Below are positions 48,323 through 58,900 of a stretch of DNA of 64,000 nt, in pieces. Source of the stretch: Beroe ovata (taxonomy: Eukaryota > Ctenophora > Nuda > Beroida > Beroidae); assembly GCA_946803715.1 (NCBI GenBank), contig CAMPET010000016.1, positions 465,093 to 529,092 of the forward strand, in the 5' to 3' direction. The number at the start of each line of letters is the position of its first letter. Position 1 is the first letter of the stretch. The notes under the pieces were generated by a model that saw only the letters and a program-made list of their open reading frames with translations, was not told the DNA's origin and did no database searches. Made by a program: the position numbers and the translations under genes.

Positions 48323-48328
48323 AATAAA
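48323..48328 (+). terminator. Polyadenylation signal AATAAA for the kinesin gene
   Basis: Canonical hexamer about 190 bases after the stop codon. Another AATAAA occurs at about 48355. Confidence 0.5.
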
Positions 48329-48889
48329 CGGTTGCGTTTTCTATTGAAATGACTAATAAAGCCAAGCATTTCATTCTTGATGCCATGACGGAAAAATCAT
48401 GATTATAATGAACTTGATCAACGATTATTATTTTGATAGTTCTAATAAACCAAACGAGTTTGATACATGCATCGGCTCTGGAATGTAATTGCAAATGCAT
48501 ATTCATATTGTAGATTTGGCTACTGTTATGTGTGCCATGTGCACCTGTTTAATTACAAATACAAGACATGTGAAGATGGAAATGAAAATAGGTACTTTAA
48601 GATTAAGTTTAAAGCTTCAAGTTTACAATTACAGTAAAATAGTCATTCTGATAGTGATACTTTACGAACTACTATCGGATCTTGGATTCATATACTCCTT
48701 TCTTTTTTCGTTTCTGGTGCACACAAAAGTGTTGTTTTCAAATTCGATTGTATTACTATTCGTTTGTTATATTCGATTTCATGAATCATAATAGAATCAG
48801 TAGCTTCTCGATCCCTTTACAATTACAAATACACTCACGAAACAGTGGCAAGTGGACGAATTAAAACTTTTAATCCGTCCACTTTTGAT
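48329..48889. other. Intergenic DNA after the kinesin
   Basis: AT-rich. The 100-residue open frame at 48489-48791 is hydrophobic because of AT-rich codons and shows no domain or splice context. I do not call a gene. Confidence 0.5.
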
Positions 48890-49640
48890 AAAATCCGCCA
48901 GGGGGCAGGGATAAAATCCCGCCAGCAAGTTGTGACCTCCCTTACCCTACACTATTGTCTGGCGATGCTAGACCGCTGATGCAAGCCGCGAAGCGGCTTG
49001 CGTCAGCAAGCCTGTCTGAGCAAGCCTGTCTGAGCAAGCCTGTCTGAGAATAAGTTTGCGCCGCGCGCGCGCAAAACGAAATTCTCGACAGGGTCTATCA
49101 TCGATTGACAACCTACACTATGGCATTGGCAAACTCATTCTTCGCGGCTTTGGGCAGCTATTACATATTATTATCGATCACGATCGTTGTCGATCGAATT
49201 CGATGATATTGATAGCCCCTGTCGAGATGTTCCCGCGCTGCGTGAGTGCGTGACCCAAATACTCCGCGCGCGCTGCGCGTCTCCGTGGTCTTTCTACGAC
49301 TTTTCAGTTCACTGAGTAGAATAGGGGCGCGCAACGTGTGCACATGTCGAGACGGAGAATTTCGTTTATTGCGCGCGCGGCTCAAACTTATTCTCAGACA
49401 GACGCGGCTTGCATCAGCGGCCTAGCATCGCCAGATAGACAATGACGATCGATGATATTGATAGACCCTGGCCAGCTGTCGAGAATTCTAATGGCCTAAT
49501 GCCGAGCCGCGCCGGATGTTATCAATATCTGTCCACTGTTTCTTCAATCTTCAGCTTCATGATTTGATCATGATGATCATCCATCATCATTACATGAAGA
49601 AACAGCGGACAGATAATGGATAACATCCGGCGCGGTAACT
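48890..49640. repeat. GC-rich palindromic repeat cluster (family A, second locus)
   Basis: Contains the GGGATAAAATCCCGCC box, the GCTAGACCGCTGATGCAAGC module at about 48965, GAATAAGTTTG with the CGCGCGCG run, and TTCTCGACAGGGTCTATCATCGAT at 49080-49105. An inverted partner lies at 49365-49480. The GATGTTATC...TGTCCACTG hairpin closes the cluster at 49515-49630. The modules occur in the same order as at 5010-5910, so both are copies of one composite element. Confidence 0.75.
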
Positions 49641-49800
49641 ACTGACTAAGACTAAAAGTAAGACTGTGAGTGTGAGTAACTGTAAGAATTAACTTGAAGC
49701 TTGAAATTTGAATTGTTCGGGTTCCCACGTTGCGAATGCGTCGCGTCACGCGTGACCCGACTTGCCGCGACTTTTCAGTTCACTGAGTAGAATGGCTCGT

Positions 49801-50002
49801 GCTATTCTGCCTCGTTTGAATCCGCGCACGACGGTACCTGCGACGCGCCTGCCAGATTTTATGCTATGTTATAACCTAACCCTAACCCTAACCCTAACCC
49901 AAACCCTAACCGTTAAGGTTAGGGTTAGGGTTAGGTTAGCATAAAATCTGGCAGGCGCGTCGCAAGTACCGTCGTGCGCGGATTCAAACGAGGCAGAATA
50001 GC
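49801..50002. repeat. Hairpin element with head-to-head telomere repeats
   Basis: Two 65-base arms, 49801-49865 and 49938-50002, are inverted repeats with one mismatch. Between them are about four CCCTAA-type units (49871-49909) running into a TTAAGG centre and about three TTAGGG units (49914-49937) in the opposite orientation. The arrangement is an interstitial, head-to-head telomeric array inside a perfect foldback. It indicates TTAGGG-type telomeres in this organism and either a telomere-derived palindrome or an element that captured telomere repeats. Confidence 0.85.
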
Positions 50003-50010
50003 AGCTGGGN

Positions 50011-50412
50011 CTCCAAAGTCAAAGTTCAAGAGTTTATCCCCAAAGTTTTCTGGATGCTTATCCATAATATGCATTGAGAGTGCCGATTGATCAAATTTCT
50101 GAACTTTAAATTTATCTCTATGACCATTACATCTACTCATAAGAGAGTTGAGAGTCTGACCTATATAAAAATTGTCCGAGTTCTGATTACCGTGGGTCCT
50201 GCAATGCCTACAAATTGCAACATAGATAACTGACTCTGAGGCACAGTTGTACCTAAAGTCCAATTTAACTGATACACCATTTAAATTTAGGACCCTGCCC
50301 AACTCCATTGTTGATCTCGTCTTACATCTCAATGAGGTACATTTCTGGTTAACTAGCCGTGGTAGTTGGTTTTGGGAAAAGCCTCTTTTCTGGAATAGCA
50401 GTGATGAAGTAT
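50011..50412 (-). mobile_element. Second Penelope-like GIY-YIG endonuclease fragment
   Basis: The minus-strand frame is open from about 50412 down to the N at 50010. It contains a cysteine linker (NQKCTSLRCKTRST) followed by a GIY-YIG core: SVIYVAICRHC, NFYIGQTLNSLMSR and a CNGHRDKF helix. It ends SALSMHIMDKHPENF, the usual Penelope endonuclease C-terminal block. It differs strongly from the fragment at 18553-19206, so two Penelope lineages are present. The reverse transcriptase is missing. It sits directly after the last recognisable GNL2 exon in the same orientation and next to the telomere-repeat hairpin, but an N separates it from the latter. Confidence 0.75.
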
Positions 50413-50503
50413 TCCAAGTAACTAATCAATATCACATAGGCTGGAACAGTGCAAATCAGTGCTGCACTGATTTGCAACGTTGCCACTTTGATTCAGTGCA
50501 AAC

Positions 50504-52613
50504 CTGTCGTGAGGAATTGGGAGGGATGTTGAAATATGGGAGGCGACCTCGCTGCAAGTCCTGAAACACCATCCGGGCCACTGAGTCCAGATCTGGTTCT
50601 CCTTTCTTCAGCAGTTTCCCTGATCTCTTACAGAGTTGTGTCAGGAAATCCTCTCCGTTCGTCCAACTTTCTACCTGAGGACTGAGTGTCAATCGGGTGC
50701 TCTTCAGCCTAATCACACGTCATCTTAATGACACGTCATCTCATAATATGTGATTTAAGAGTTCACATAGAATTAGACTGTTTTAGTGTTATATTGGGGG
50801 AAAATCTCAGGAACGAGAACCACTTTTAGGAGCCCAGAGTATTCAATCTACCTTGTAAGCTTGAGTCAAGTATTTGGGTTTAACTTTTTCCATAACAGAC
50901 TCGATGTAATCAGCGGGGTTTGTTACAAACTCAAGTCGAACAACACCCTGAAATGCCAATGTTTGGTTAATCATCCATAACCAAGTGTGTTATATATGAT
51001 ATTTCATAGATATTTCGGGCAACAAATGTGTATGGAAAATTTCATCTCGAGACACATAGGGGATGGTATCAACACACAATCTATTTGGTCTTGTATTATG
51101 TATGATGTATACTTCTCGCTTTACCTTCCCCCAAAAAGTCGACACCCCCTACCCCAAATCAGTGATAAACACAAGGGGTTACCTTGCACATCATATCGGC
51201 ATTACTATCTGATACATTGCTCACAATTCCCGGACAGTCTATCAGATTGACACGTCTAAACAGGGAAACGTACTGCCAGACCTTTGTCTCGCCGGCAAGC
51301 GGTGCCACGCTACAACACTGTGAGGTAAACATGTCAGATATCAACTCATCAGCTCAGTGATAGGTGAATCAGGCAATGAGTCTCAGAGAGAGAAGTAACC
51401 TTTTTATGCTTGAGTGTGTTGATTATTGAACTTTTGCCAACATTTGGATACCCGATGAAGCCGACACTGATCTGTTTCTTGTCTGAATGTAGCTTGGCAA
51501 ATTGCCGCAGTAAGTTGATGAGTGCTCCTGGGGATATTATTCGAGATAAGAAAGAGAAGTGATAAGAATTAAAGTCGCCGGACTGTCTTCGATCGTCTCT
51601 GGAATGATCTATATCAAGTTAAATCACCTTTTCCGAACGATTTGGTGAGAGATGCATGGAACGCAAGAGTAGGGTATTCAGAAGAGAGTTGCACCAGCCA
51701 TCCCTTGGTAACCCACGTAGGTACCAGATCACATTTGTTGAGAATAAACACCAAGTGTTTGTGCGACTTCTCTGTTTTCAGGAATTGCTCCACGTATTTG
51801 GATCTTGTGCCCTGTGAAACATAGACTATATCAGTTAAATTGCAGAATTGGCACGGGATATGAATATAAAGGAAGGGAGAAATTAAACTTGTTCAGTAAT
51901 CACACGATTCCTACCATTGGATCCCTCGCGTCCAGGACCTGTACCACAACATCAGAACTATCAATCACTTTGAACAACTCAGCGTGAATACGCCGACTCT
52001 GCCCAGCTCCGAATATGTAATCGTTGGGAGCGTCCCTGTCTTCTGATTCCGGTATTTTATCCCTCTCCTTTTCATCATGCTTATCCGTCACTTCCGACAC
52101 TTTGGTCATCATGTCAGATATGGATTCGGTGTTCAGCTTCGGCCGTTTACGAGACTTTTTCGGACCAAACGTTGACTCGAATGTCTCGGTTTTGAGAATG
52201 TGAACATTTGCGGTTTTTGAAGTTTCCTTCAAGAGTCCAACAGGTAGTTTGCTGCTTTTCATTACAACTTGATAAGGGTTTTTCTTGATTTTACCCATTT
52301 CTGCCTGGAATTTCTGCAATGCGTCTTGAGATAGAGTTCGCGTATTTCCAAACCACTTCCTGTTTGGTTCGATTCTAGCTCGTTCACCAGAAACAGCTTG
52401 TTTCTGGAACTCTGCCGCTGCAATTATTTTCCCATCCCTGTTTCGCTTGGGTCCGCTAGTTTTGTACATATTGAGACGCTTGACTGTGGACTTGTCCCTT
52501 ATTCCGGTCTGCTGTTTGTTGGTCCGATTCTTCGTTCCCAAGCTGTGACCCATCTTCACTTTTCCAGGACCAGGTGTAGACTTTGTTGGAGCCTTGTTTT
52601 TCTTCGCACCCAT
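50504..52613 (-). CDS. GNL2: Nucleolar GTP-binding protein 2 (Nog2/NGP-1), C-terminus missing
   Basis: GTPase for nucleolar maturation and export of the 60S ribosomal subunit. Six exons in phase (51915-52613, 51628-51811, 51400-51527, 51183-51317, 50852-50947, 50504-50674) give 471 residues; the family is about 700. Circularly permuted GTPase motifs appear in the order G4 NKCD, G1 GYPNVGKSS and G3 DCPG. The N-terminus has [19 protein letters not shown] and [17 protein letters not shown], both diagnostic of GNL2. The last recognised exon contains [17 protein letters not shown] and [11 protein letters not shown]. The acidic and basic C-terminal tail should follow, but that space is taken by the Penelope fragment and an N. 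A truncated allele or an assembly break are both possible. Confidence 0.93.
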
Positions 52614-53045
52614 CACCACTAATAACACAAGTGTTTTGGTTAGGATTCAAGAAGATCTCATGCGATATTATTAGGACTGAAAAGAAATACACAACCATAT
52701 GAGGCATGTTCAACGCCACATTCATCAAAACTACAATCGTGTATGTTTATCACTTGATAATTGATCACTAAATAACACACGCAGGAGAATTTTCACCGCT
52801 GATTTCTACAGATTAGGTTTCGATACGTGCGTGCAGCGCGCAAATTCCCAAATTCGTGACGAAATCCTGCTAGTACTTATAGTTAAGGTGTGCTAATTGT
52901 CACGTTGCAAGTAACGTATCTACCATCGTGCTTAGGAAAGTTGCACGAGCGTACACGGTACTGTAAGTCCAGTACTTTATACACAACTGTTCTTCCACAA
53001 CAGTTTATTGTGACTAACAAACAATAACTTATCAAAGTGTGTGGT
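52614..53045. other. Intergenic between NDUFB8-like and GNL2 genes
   Basis: Contains the GNL2 promoter and the 3' end of the NDUFB8-like gene, both leftward. The open frame at 52456-52728 is out of phase with GNL2 and not supported. Confidence 0.5.
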
Positions 53046-54288
53046 CTATCTCTGCAATCCTACATCAGCACCAATATGTGTAATTTTCCACGAGACATAT
53101 GGCCGTTGTTCTTTGGGCACGGAGGGGTTGTTGCCCTGTTCAACCCACAGGTTCTCAAATGGATAGATTTTGGGTGTGTTGAGGGATATGGCTAGTCTGT
53201 CATCTAGCCACTTCATGAACTGAAATAAGGAAATTGATGAAAAGTGATACAATTATAACATGAGGTGATACTTCATATTGGTCAGCTTCTTACTTTGATT
53301 AGGAGCACAAATCCGCCAATACAGAGCAGTAGATCCATGAGACCAAGTGGAATACTGTCACATCCGTTGTTCCTGTGCTGGTCCTGTCCATGAGGCGTCA
53401 ACCATTCCTGGGGATAGTCACACGATCACACACACACAGGCACACAGACACATACACACAGACACATACACACAGACACACACACACACACACACANNNN
53501 NNNNNNNNNNNNNNNNNNNNNNNNNNNNNNNNNNNNNNNNNNNNNNNNNNNNNNNNNNNNNNNNNNNNNNNNNNNNNNNNNNNNNNNNNNNNNNNNNNNN
53601 NNNNNNNNNNNNNNNNNNNNNNNNNNNNNNNNNNNNNNNNNNNNNNNNNNNNNNNNNNNNNNNNNNNNNNNNNNNNNNNNNNNNNNNNNNNNNNNNNNNN
53701 NNNNNNNNNNNNNNNNNNNNNNNNNNNNNNNNNNNNNNNNNNNNNNNNNNNNNNNNNNNNNNNNNNNNNNNNNNNNNNNNNNNNNNNNNNNNNNNNNNNN
53801 NNNNNNNNNNNNNNNNNNNNNNNNNNNNNNNNNNNNNNNNNNNNNNNNNNNNNNNNNNNNNNNNNNNNNNNNNNNNNNNNNNNNNNNNNNNNNNNNNNNN
53901 NNNNNNNNNNNNNNNNNNNNACACACACACACACACACACACACATACCTACCTCCATAATATGATAAGTCTCGCCACAGTTTCGTCTCCCATTCACGCC
54001 CTCGTCGTACTTGATATTTGGGCTCCTCAGTTGGCGCTGGTAGAATGGCATCCTCGGGTACATGGTATTCTTGTTCATGTACAGGAAATGCTCCCAGTTG
54101 GGCCCCTGTGAAGGAGGCACTGCGCCCCCAAACTTGATGTGAAAGGGAGCGTCCCACTGGCGTACCTCCTCAGGGTCAATGTACCACTTGTCACCTCGTG
54201 ACGGCACGACACTCCCCGCAGCTACGCTCCCGGAGAGAGGGGCCGTCACGGCCGAGTGGAGGTTCCGCAGTCGGGCAATGTATGCCAT
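53046..54288 (-). CDS. NDUFB8: Complex I subunit NDUFB8-like (ASHI)
   Basis: Accessory subunit of the membrane arm of mitochondrial NADH:ubiquinone oxidoreductase. Three exons in phase (53953-54288, 53294-53407, 53046-53219) encode 207 residues; human NDUFB8 has 186. The N-terminus MAYIARLRNLHSAVTAPLSG is a basic, hydroxylated presequence. A tryptophan- and proline-rich region (DKWYIDPEEVRQWDAPFHIK, then NWEHFLYMNK) precedes one membrane helix (LMDLLLCIGGFVLLIKV). The C-terminal segment NTPKIYPFENLWVEQGNNPS aligns with the YPYNNLYLERGGDPS block that defines NDUFB8. A 424-N gap in (GT)n sequence lies within intron 1 and does not interrupt coding sequence. Confidence 0.75.
53430..53945. repeat. 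(CA)n tract with a 424-N gap
   Basis: CA repeats flank the N run from 53497 to 53920. On the coding strand of the NDUFB8-like gene they are GT repeats beginning about ten bases after the exon 1 donor. Long open frames reported through the Ns are artefacts. Confidence 0.9.
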
Positions 54289-54698
54289 CTGTGTATCATG
54301 TACTTCTGCTGAATAGAGGGGGAAATGAGTGAAACCGATGTCAGCGTTACGTTTAACGTCATACTGTCATAGAGTGGTATCAGTCGTGGTGCGGTCAGCG
54401 GTGTCAACATGACTCAACAATGACTCACAGATCTTTGTCAATGATACGTCAAAAAGTGGTGTCAAGGATGTCGTTGTTACTCTTTTTATGTGTAGGTTAT
54501 GCAGTTGAAGATTGAAAACAATCAATGACATGAAGGTCAATCAACAAAATTGTTCAATGAACGTTAGGACATTAGAATAAACTCATGAGGTAAAAATCGA
54601 CAAGTTCTAGGTTTTATTCAATGACACAGATTAGTCGTCTAACAGTACCGTGGATTGGAAACTCAGAAGATTCTACAAAACAGTATGAGCCTAAAAAT
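54289..54698. other. Intergenic, nothing recognised
   Basis: Promoter side of the NDUFB8-like gene and 3' side of the next membrane protein gene. No coding or RNA signal is seen. Confidence 0.5.
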
Positions 54699-55988
54699 TC
54701 ACTCTTTGTGCCTAAACCCGCAGATATACAAACACATGGAAAATACTGTGAGAAGCGCCGTTGGTATCGCAGAACCTAGCGTTAAGCACGTGAACAGTAA
54801 GACTGTCCAATCGCACCAGTTCAAACAATCGCCGGTGAACGGCGTCTGGACGAGCAATGACGCGTTGATGACGTCATAACACCCGAGGTTAACTGTGGTC
54901 TTCATGTACTGAATGATCATACCAACAACCCGGAAAACCAGAGATAGACTCATGAAAACCCTAGCTACAGTTGTAGAAGAGTAAACAAGGCAACCAAACC
55001 ACCCTGCCTTCTCTTTCGTTAGCTTGAAGTCCTTCTTCCCCGTGCTAGCTATTTGGTAGAGCGGTAAGATGTAGATGAGGGCTGTAACAATGTCCTTGGC
55101 TACTAGATACCAGGGTGTAATGGCTATTCCACTCACAATGTACTTATCAACGAAGTAGTACTCCAGCAGAAGCTCTGGTGCATCCTCCAGTAATAACTTT
55201 GTGGAGGAAGCTAGCATCTTCGCAAAGACAGTGTAACTGTGGTGTTCATGTTCCCGCTCGTAGCTGTAAACCACACCAAAGTAGAAGAGGGCCACGATAG
55301 TACTGACAAACGCACCAAGACAGGAAAATGCGAGGATCCCATCGGTCACGCGGGTATTCCGCCAGATTCGCTCGTCAATCAATCCGCCCGATTCCAACTG
55401 GTAGAAGTAGAATGCATCGAAATAAACATCAACAAGATTCCAAATGATGGAGAAGAGTGGCAGAGCTAAGAGTTTGAAGATCATGGTAAATTTCGCACAA
55501 AACAGTGGCAAGGTGATGAACTTGAGGAATTTTCGGTGCTTCTTGGCTGTCTTGATATCGGCACATGTAACATCTAGCTCGAAAATTTCGCCGTTAGACA
55601 AGTCGGGCAGCCGCGAGACTTCTCCGTTTATAGAGAACCGGGTGAGGACACTAGCACTCTCCACATGGTATACTATGTCCTCACCTCCCTCTTTCATCTG
55701 GTGATATGACTCTCCTGCGTGATGTCTCATGTAGAGCAACCTCCTGTTCCTCTGGTAAATTCCCTGCATGAAGTTAGGGAAGTTCACACCATCCTGCTCC
55801 TTGAGTTTACTGTCCCACAACAGATAGAGGAGTACCATCATTATCAGCGCGTATATGGATGGTACCAACAGGGCGGCAAGTCTCTCAGAGGTTTCAAATC
55901 GAGGAACCCATGTCATTATGGTTACATTACAAAACTCCTGCCCAGTTACCACAGCACAACGAGTATCATTGAATTGAGTGTCATTCAT
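54699..55988 (-). CDS. Unrecognised multi-pass membrane protein (429 residues, single exon)
   Basis: I do not recognise the family with confidence. The frame is uninterrupted from ATG at 55988. The N-terminal 35 residues are hydrophilic with three possible N-glycosylation sites (NDT, NVT and an overlapping one). A helix follows at about 38-60, then a cytoplasmic-looking stretch of about 90 residues. Clusters of helices come at about 153-195, 213-242, 265-310, 325-360 and 393-425. A charged motif LLLEDAPELLLEYYFVDKY sits before a helix pair. It faintly recalls the E-x-x-P-Q-L segment of XK-related scramblases, but the rest does not fit well. A cysteine cluster (CYDVI...CLNWCDW) precedes the last helices. 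The absence of introns in an intron-rich neighbourhood resembles the GPCR at 8030. Confidence 0.75.
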   Translation of the reverse strand: MNDTQFNDTRCAVVTGQEFCNVTIMTWVPRFETSERLAALLVPSIYALIMMVLLYLLWDSKLKEQDGVNFPNFMQGIYQRNRRLLYMRHHAGESYHQMKEGGEDIVYHVESASVLTRFSINGEVSRLPDLSNGEIFELDVTCADIKTAKKHRKFLKFITLPLFCAKFTMIFKLLALPLFSIIWNLVDVYFDAFYFYQLESGGLIDERIWRNTRVTDGILAFSCLGAFVSTIVALFYFGVVYSYEREHEHHSYTVFAKMLASSTKLLLEDAPELLLEYYFVDKYIVSGIAITPWYLVAKDIVTALIYILPLYQIASTGKKDFKLTKEKAGWFGCLVYSSTTVARVFMSLSLVFRVVGMIIQYMKTTVNLGCYDVINASLLVQTPFTGDCLNWCDWTVLLFTCLTLGSAIPTALLTVFSMCLYICGFRHKE

Positions 55989-56835
55989 GGTGTTTGTCCC
56001 AGGAGGATATACCTAGATGACTAGATGATGTTCTTAGCCCTTGAACACGCGTTAGGTCATGTTTCATGTCCTGTATAACAGTTATCAGTGTAGTCAGTAT
56101 CGTGAAAGGGGGAATAATCAGGATGCATTGAATTTCATATCAATATGTTTCAATACATGTATTATTGTATAATGTAGTTCTCTTGCAACACAAAGTAACT
56201 CTTGTAAACTCCACATCCAGATATGAAAGGACCAAGTGTCCAGGTTGGAAGGAAAAATGTGAAATCTTAGCCCAATTTCTAACAAAGGTTGTAAACAAAG
56301 CACTCTTAGTTTGACCGTGGGAAAGTTTAATACAGGCTAAGCTCGAAATGATCACTTAATCTGAATTTCGCTTAATATGTACAATATAGTTATAGCACAT
56401 GCAAAGCTGAAATTCTTGTTATAAAATTGAACTTGAATCAAAAACGAGTTCCAGAAATTTGTCTCGGAATGTAACTTATCAAGTAATAGTTATGCATTCT
56501 AATATAGACTGAATTGATGAAAATCATGATTCAAACATGATCATGATAAGCTTTACTGCTGTCACTCTCAAGCTAGTGTCTGATTGCATAACAGTCTTTG
56601 TTCACATTTTCGTTCTGAGCCTTATCTGTTGCAGTTTGTCTGACAGTGTCTGTTACTGACTTTCACATCTCATCAAGTTACATTGAACTACAAGTTACCT
56701 GAAAGATTGCTTAAATTGAACCTAATTGTAGTAAAATTGAAATAATGCTAGAAACTTTCATATTTAAGATCAAATTTCTGATTGAAGCAACATACCTTCA
56801 TAACATTTTCTTGGATGTTTATTATCAAGTTAATG
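55989..56835. other. Intergenic, AT-rich
   Basis: Promoter side of the single-exon membrane protein gene and 3' flank of HEXIM. No gene is seen; the short frames lack features. Confidence 0.5.
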
Positions 56836-57543
56836 TCATTTATCAGACATACAGGCTTCATGTGTTTCCAAAGTACTCTCATTAGCTGTTAGTGATCTTG
56901 AAGCAACAGGTTCAGTTCCACCAACTTTAGAAAGTGATTCCCTTTTTAGTTTTAGATTTTCAGCCACTAGCTCCTCATTCTCTTGGCGAAGATTCTCAAC
57001 TTCTTTCAAGAGTTCATTGTATGATTCATCTCTACCTTTTCCCCTCTCTTTGAGTAATTCATTAACAGTTTTCTCCAAATCAACAATCTCTGTTATCAAT
57101 TGAGATCTTGTCTTTGATTCCAAGATATCAGCCTTCATGTTCTCAAATGTTTCAGCAAAATCATTTTCCATAAAAACACCAGAACTCTGCATAGCTTCTT
57201 GATGATCTTCACTACTAACAGAATTATAATCACATTCATCTGAATCATAAGACATACCAACAGGAGTTTGGTTAGGTGTAGTGGTGGGATGTTCTTGCAT
57301 CAAGAATTGAGTAGTGTTGTTGGGTGCGGAAATTTTACAGCTAGCAATTCTTGCTTCACCTTTAATGCGGTCTTTCTCATTGATCTCTTCCTTTTCTTTC
57401 CATGAGAGCTTAAAATAAGGCTTTTTATTTTTCTTTTGCTTCTTAGGGGCTCTTCTTGTTTTCTTTTTAAATATCACTGGTGATGAACTTTTGTGTGATT
57501 CAGACTTGTGGGGGCTATTCATCGGTAAAACTACTGAAGCCAT
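56836..57543 (-). CDS. HEXIM1: HEXIM, inhibitor of P-TEFb
   Basis: HEXIM proteins, when bound to 7SK snRNA, hold the elongation kinase P-TEFb (CDK9-cyclin T) inactive in the nucleus. The 235-residue product starts at the ATG at 57543, which lies right after a TTTTTTCACAG acceptor, so a 5' untranslated intron is likely. Residues 26-42 form the arginine/lysine-rich RNA-binding motif (KKKTRRAPKKQKK) followed by KPYFKLSWKEKEE, close to vertebrate HEXIM. Residues 73-82 read APNNTTQFLM, the P-TEFb inhibitory motif, with Asn where vertebrates have Tyr (PYNT). An acidic patch follows (DSDECDY and SSED, 100-114). Residues about 140-205 form the coiled coil that dimerises and binds cyclin T. Length is shorter than human HEXIM1 (359) and closer to HEXIM2 (286). 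Confidence 0.88.
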   Translation of the reverse strand: MASVVLPMNSPHKSESHKSSSPVIFKKKTRRAPKKQKKNKKPYFKLSWKEKEEINEKDRIKGEARIASCKISAPNNTTQFLMQEHPTTTPNQTPVGMSYDSDECDYNSVSSEDHQEAMQSSGVFMENDFAETFENMKADILESKTRSQLITEIVDLEKTVNELLKERGKGRDESYNELLKEVENLRQENEELVAENLKLKRESLSKVGGTEPVASRSLTANESTLETHEACMSDK

Positions 57544-58589
57544 CTGTGAAAAAAAGCAATCCAATTAGTCTTATTGTATAAACCTATTATGATATACATA
57601 TAATAAAAATCATCCACAATCTCCGATGAAAAAGAACAAGAGTCATTTCCAGTTGAAAACTTTTCATTGAGTCTCATGGTGATAATAAGTGAGCGAAAGG
57701 TCTAAATTTTGACAATTCAATCATAAAATTTGAACAGATTCCACTGAAAATTATAAATCATTACAACAAGTAGACATTGAGCAGAACAACCATCCAAGCA
57801 CAGTTGGACTGGGTAAATGCGTAATTAGAAGCCTGAGAAAGAAATTCTTGATAGGGTCTTGGGTCTATCATAAATAAATAAATAAAAGGATAATGGTATC
57901 TAACCATCACGATTCTCTAAAGCACTGAAAAACAAACATTTTCAGCCATTGAAAAATGCCACCTTTAGACTTAGGTGTCCAATAATGAATTCAATAATGA
58001 ATCCAATAATGAATTCAAAAATACGATCACATTTGGTGGAAGGAAACAGCTAATAAATGTTAATGCCCCTTTTCTTTGCAACAAAGGGGTGACTCTTCAG
58101 AAAATCATTGAATCTAGATTTGCTATCTAAGTAGGTAGGACCTTCAATCTTCTGTAATACTAGAGTGGATATGTACCAATAATGATTAGGCCTAACAGTC
58201 TTAGTGCTCTTCTTATAACTTTATAAATTAATCTTAAACATATCAATATTTGAAGAAACTCTAACATAAAGAGGCAAATCGTTCCAATATTGAATATGCC
58301 TTTACTCTCTCAGAAATAAAACTTCCATCTGCATCAATACTTCTAACATGGTTTGACCTGCTCAAAGGTTTCCTCGAAGAAGCTTTTTCTGCTTCTTCCA
58401 AGTTTGAAAAAATTCTGGCCATCAAATGACAATATCAAATATTCCATTATTCCACCAAACAGCATCAAACTCTTGTCAGTTTCTATCATGCAATATTGCA
58501 ATGTCAATATTGTCAATATGTCATTCTCATTCGCTGATATATGATATTCAAACGGACGCGGACAAGATGCGCACACGTTGCATTGCGCG
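57544..58589. other. Intergenic, AT-rich
   Basis: Upstream flank of HEXIM. Short direct repeats of CAATAATGAATTCAA occur at about 57980-58020. No coding signal is seen. Confidence 0.5.
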
Positions 58590-58900
58590 CCGCTTGTCTG
58601 GCGATGCTAGACCGCTGATGCAAGCCGCGAAGCGGCTTGCGTCTGAGAATAAGTTTGCGCCGCGCGCGCGCAAAACGAAATTCTCGACAGGGTCTATCAT
58701 CGATCGACAACGCGCCGCGACCGCGCCCCTTACTTTACTCTGTGATCTGAAAAGTCGTTAAGAGGAACCGCGGATTAGTATTAATGGGTCACGCAGCGCA
58801 CGCGCAGCGCGGGAACAGGACAAAACAATTTTAATTGCCGGATGTTATCTGTCCACTGTTTTTTGCGCGTTACGGCAGCATGAACACTGAACAGAACAGT
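58590..58900. repeat. Family A repeat (fourth locus)
   Basis: GTCTGGCGATGCTAGACCGC through TTCTCGACAGGG and TCATCGATCGACAA at 58595-58710 is nearly base-for-base the module at 48960-49110. GATGTTATCTGTCCACTG follows at about 58841-58860. The paired half of the hairpin is missing here, so this copy is truncated. Confidence 0.75.

Noticed and set aside
48489-48791. 100-residue hydrophobic frame after the kinesin
   Set aside because: AT-rich composition gives hydrophobic codons by chance; no domain or splice context.
53347-54157. Long open frames through the N run at 53497-53920
   Set aside because: Same artefact; only the NDUFB8-like exons at either side are supported.
57544-57564. Seven extra N-terminal residues for HEXIM
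   Set aside because: They would be encoded by the polypyrimidine tract of a splice acceptor that ends directly before the ATG at 57543.
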